A stretch of 64,000 bases of DNA from Sepioteuthis lessoniana (Eukaryota > Mollusca > Cephalopoda > Myopsida > Loliginidae). The stretch spans positions 83,766,836-83,830,835 of the forward strand of contig OY757904.1 of the NCBI GenBank assembly GCA_963585895.1, read 5' to 3'. Below the pieces are notes generated by a model. That model searched no databases. It was not told the DNA's origin and was given only the letters and a program-made list of their open reading frames with translations. This document shows positions 62,820 through 64,000 of this stretch, piece after piece. Within the stretch, counting starts at the first letter, position 1. Each line of letters opens with the position of its first letter. The translations under genes were made by a program, and so were the position numbers.

Positions 62820-63235
62820 CAGAAGAACACTCTGTCGGTGGGACTAAGAATACGCTGACTGTATCCTCTGCACAAGGGTAAGATACCCCATCCCAAAAAA
62901 GATGTTTTGGGTATGACACTAAACTGTATCTGGTGTTGAGACTCTATTTCTGAAGCTCTGGGGAGCATGGAGTCACCCATTTGTTGTCATTTTTTCCAGG
63001 TCCACCCTAGCCCTGAGTGGTAGTAACTATTAGGGTCCCATCTAAAGGTTAAATAGACCTGTTGGAAAATTAGTAGTAGTAGGAATACTTGAAACCATAT
63101 AGATGTGTATAAACTATTAACAATAAGAATAGTTACTTGAAACTATAATTGTTACTCATTCTTATTTTCATTGATTACTTGAAACTATATAATTGTCTAA
63201 AAAAATACAGATATCGATATTAAATAACTCCAATA
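62820..63235 (+). repeat. Composite retroposon, short array
   Basis: The head (62820-63050) shows 'atgacactaaactgtatctg', 'gagtggtag' and 'ttagggtcccatctaaagg'. A short array with 'gttacttgaaacta' units follows to about 63200, then a tail remnant 'gatattaaataact'. No target duplication was found. Confidence 0.72.
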
Positions 63236-63608
63236 AGAGTTCAAATCCAACAAATCAACCAACGATCCAATCCACTTAAGGCATACTTAAATTTGGATCA
63301 CATTGAATTATATGAAATATGATTAACCACAGTCAAAAATTTGTTATTTTTTCAAATTATCGTTTTGATGTGTGTATGACTTAGAATATAAAAGATCAAT
63401 TTTTCTTCTTAAAAATAAAGTGACTGAGGTTTAAAGACAAAAACAATATTTCCTTCGTGCTTTTTCATTTGTATTTAAATATCTTCAACTAAAATAAACT
63501 TCTTCTGAGAGGATAATCACGTTAGAAGTTTTTTTAATCTGCAATATTAAATATTGTAATCATTATTTAGTTGATGGTTTATTTGTTGTTTTAACTAGGT
63601 TATGTTTT
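63236..63608. other. No gene recognised
   Basis: AT-rich end of the intron. Confidence 0.4.
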
Positions 63609-63669
63609 TGTTTTTGTTTGTTTGTTTGTTTGTTTGTTTGTTTGTTTGTTTGTTTGTTTGTTTGTTTGG
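63609..63669. repeat. (TTTG)n array close to a splice acceptor
   Basis: About 15 tetranucleotide units ending about 38 bases before the acceptor of the next exon, so it occupies much of the pyrimidine-rich and branch-point zone. Confidence 0.95.
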
Positions 63670-63707
63670 GGGTTTTTTGTTTGTTTTTTCGATTTTGATT
63701 TTTACAG

Positions 63708-63851
63708 GACTGTTCAATACAAACTATCCCCGAGTCGATCCATCCGTCATTATGCTCGTTTTGAGCTTTGCACAGACACATTGCTTACTCGGACGGAAGA
63801 AGAACTTTCCTTCGGATATGTGGTTTTGTTTATCAGGTTATTTGGAACCAG
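63708..63851 (+). CDS. NUDT12: NUDT12, first exon of the Nudix domain
   Basis: The 144-bp exon lies between a TTTTTACAG acceptor and a GTAAGC donor (63852). It encodes NYPRVDPSVIMLV, then CLLGRKKNFP, and ends CLSGYLEPG. These match the start of the NUDT12 Nudix domain and the first six residues of the Nudix box (G-x5-E-x7-R-E-x2-E-E-x-G). The catalytic glutamates and the usual C-terminal peroxisomal signal would be in later exons beyond the window. The phase matches the preceding exon. The only departures from the familiar pattern are ordinary substitutions. Confidence 0.95.
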
Positions 63852-64000
63852 GTAAGCACAGGGATCATCCAGTACCCTTCATTTGGACAGAACAACAAAA
63901 AAAAACAATAAAAATAAAATAATGGAAATTCCACAATTTATAAGTATTCTTTTTCTTATTTTCATACATAAATTTACAAAGAAATTTACCAAGAAAACTT
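63852..64000 (+). other. NUDT12: Start of the next NUDT12 intron
   Basis: GTAAGC donor at 63852 followed by AT-rich sequence to the window edge. Confidence 0.85.

Larger units (their letters stand above)
53533..63707 (+). other. NUDT12: NUDT12 intron, 10,175 bp, phase 1
   Basis: It runs from the GTTAGT donor at 53533 to the TTTTTACAG acceptor ending at 63707. The joined reading frame (..CTSRS-G-LFNTNYPRVDP..) continues the conserved NUDT12 order. The contents are repeats, listed separately. Confidence 0.92.

Overview
This is intronic and flanking DNA of a large, AT-rich, repeat-dense animal genome. Long (TA)n, (CT)n, (CA)n and (TAA)n arrays, tRNA-derived SINEs, several non-LTR retrotransposon families and Tc1/mariner relics make up most of what can be recognised. 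The combination of families looks molluscan and most like a cephalopod; that assignment is inference from the style of the repeats.

One host gene is recognised. Three spliced exons on the + strand (20396-20498, 52814-53532, 63708-63851) encode about 320 residues of the NADH pyrophosphatase NUDT12: an ankyrin segment, the middle domain with the four-cysteine zinc ribbon, and the start of the Nudix domain up to the first residues of the Nudix box. Splice sites are canonical and phases agree across both joins. The start-codon exon was not found, and the rest of the Nudix domain lies beyond the right edge. The two introns are 32,315 and 10,175 bp.

Layout. 1-2.8 kb: a GC-rich repeat monomer, then AT-rich DNA. 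2.86-5.55 kb: two RTE-like retrotransposon copies, head to tail, minus strand. 6.0-13.9 kb: five copies or fragments of one non-LTR element with a C-terminal CCHC plus PD-type endonuclease region (R2/R4/Dong-like), all minus strand and separated by (TAA)n tracts. 15.9 kb: an intact SINE with a 16-bp target duplication. 16.4-18.7 kb: a broken Tx1/L1-like element with tandem GC-rich monomers at its 5' end. 20.4-52.8 kb (intron): microsatellites, SINEs, three copies of one mariner family, retrotransposon relics and a composite retroposon. 53.5-63.7 kb (intron): more composite retroposons, an RTE-like relic with one of them inserted, and further Tc1/mariner relics.

No defence system, biosynthetic cluster, CRISPR array, rRNA or functional tRNA gene was seen. 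The most interesting material is in the mobile elements: a composite retroposon family with an internal minisatellite and a SINE-type tail; the (TAA)n-separated retrotransposon cluster; and a deleted mariner sublineage with telomere-like sequence at its deletion junction.
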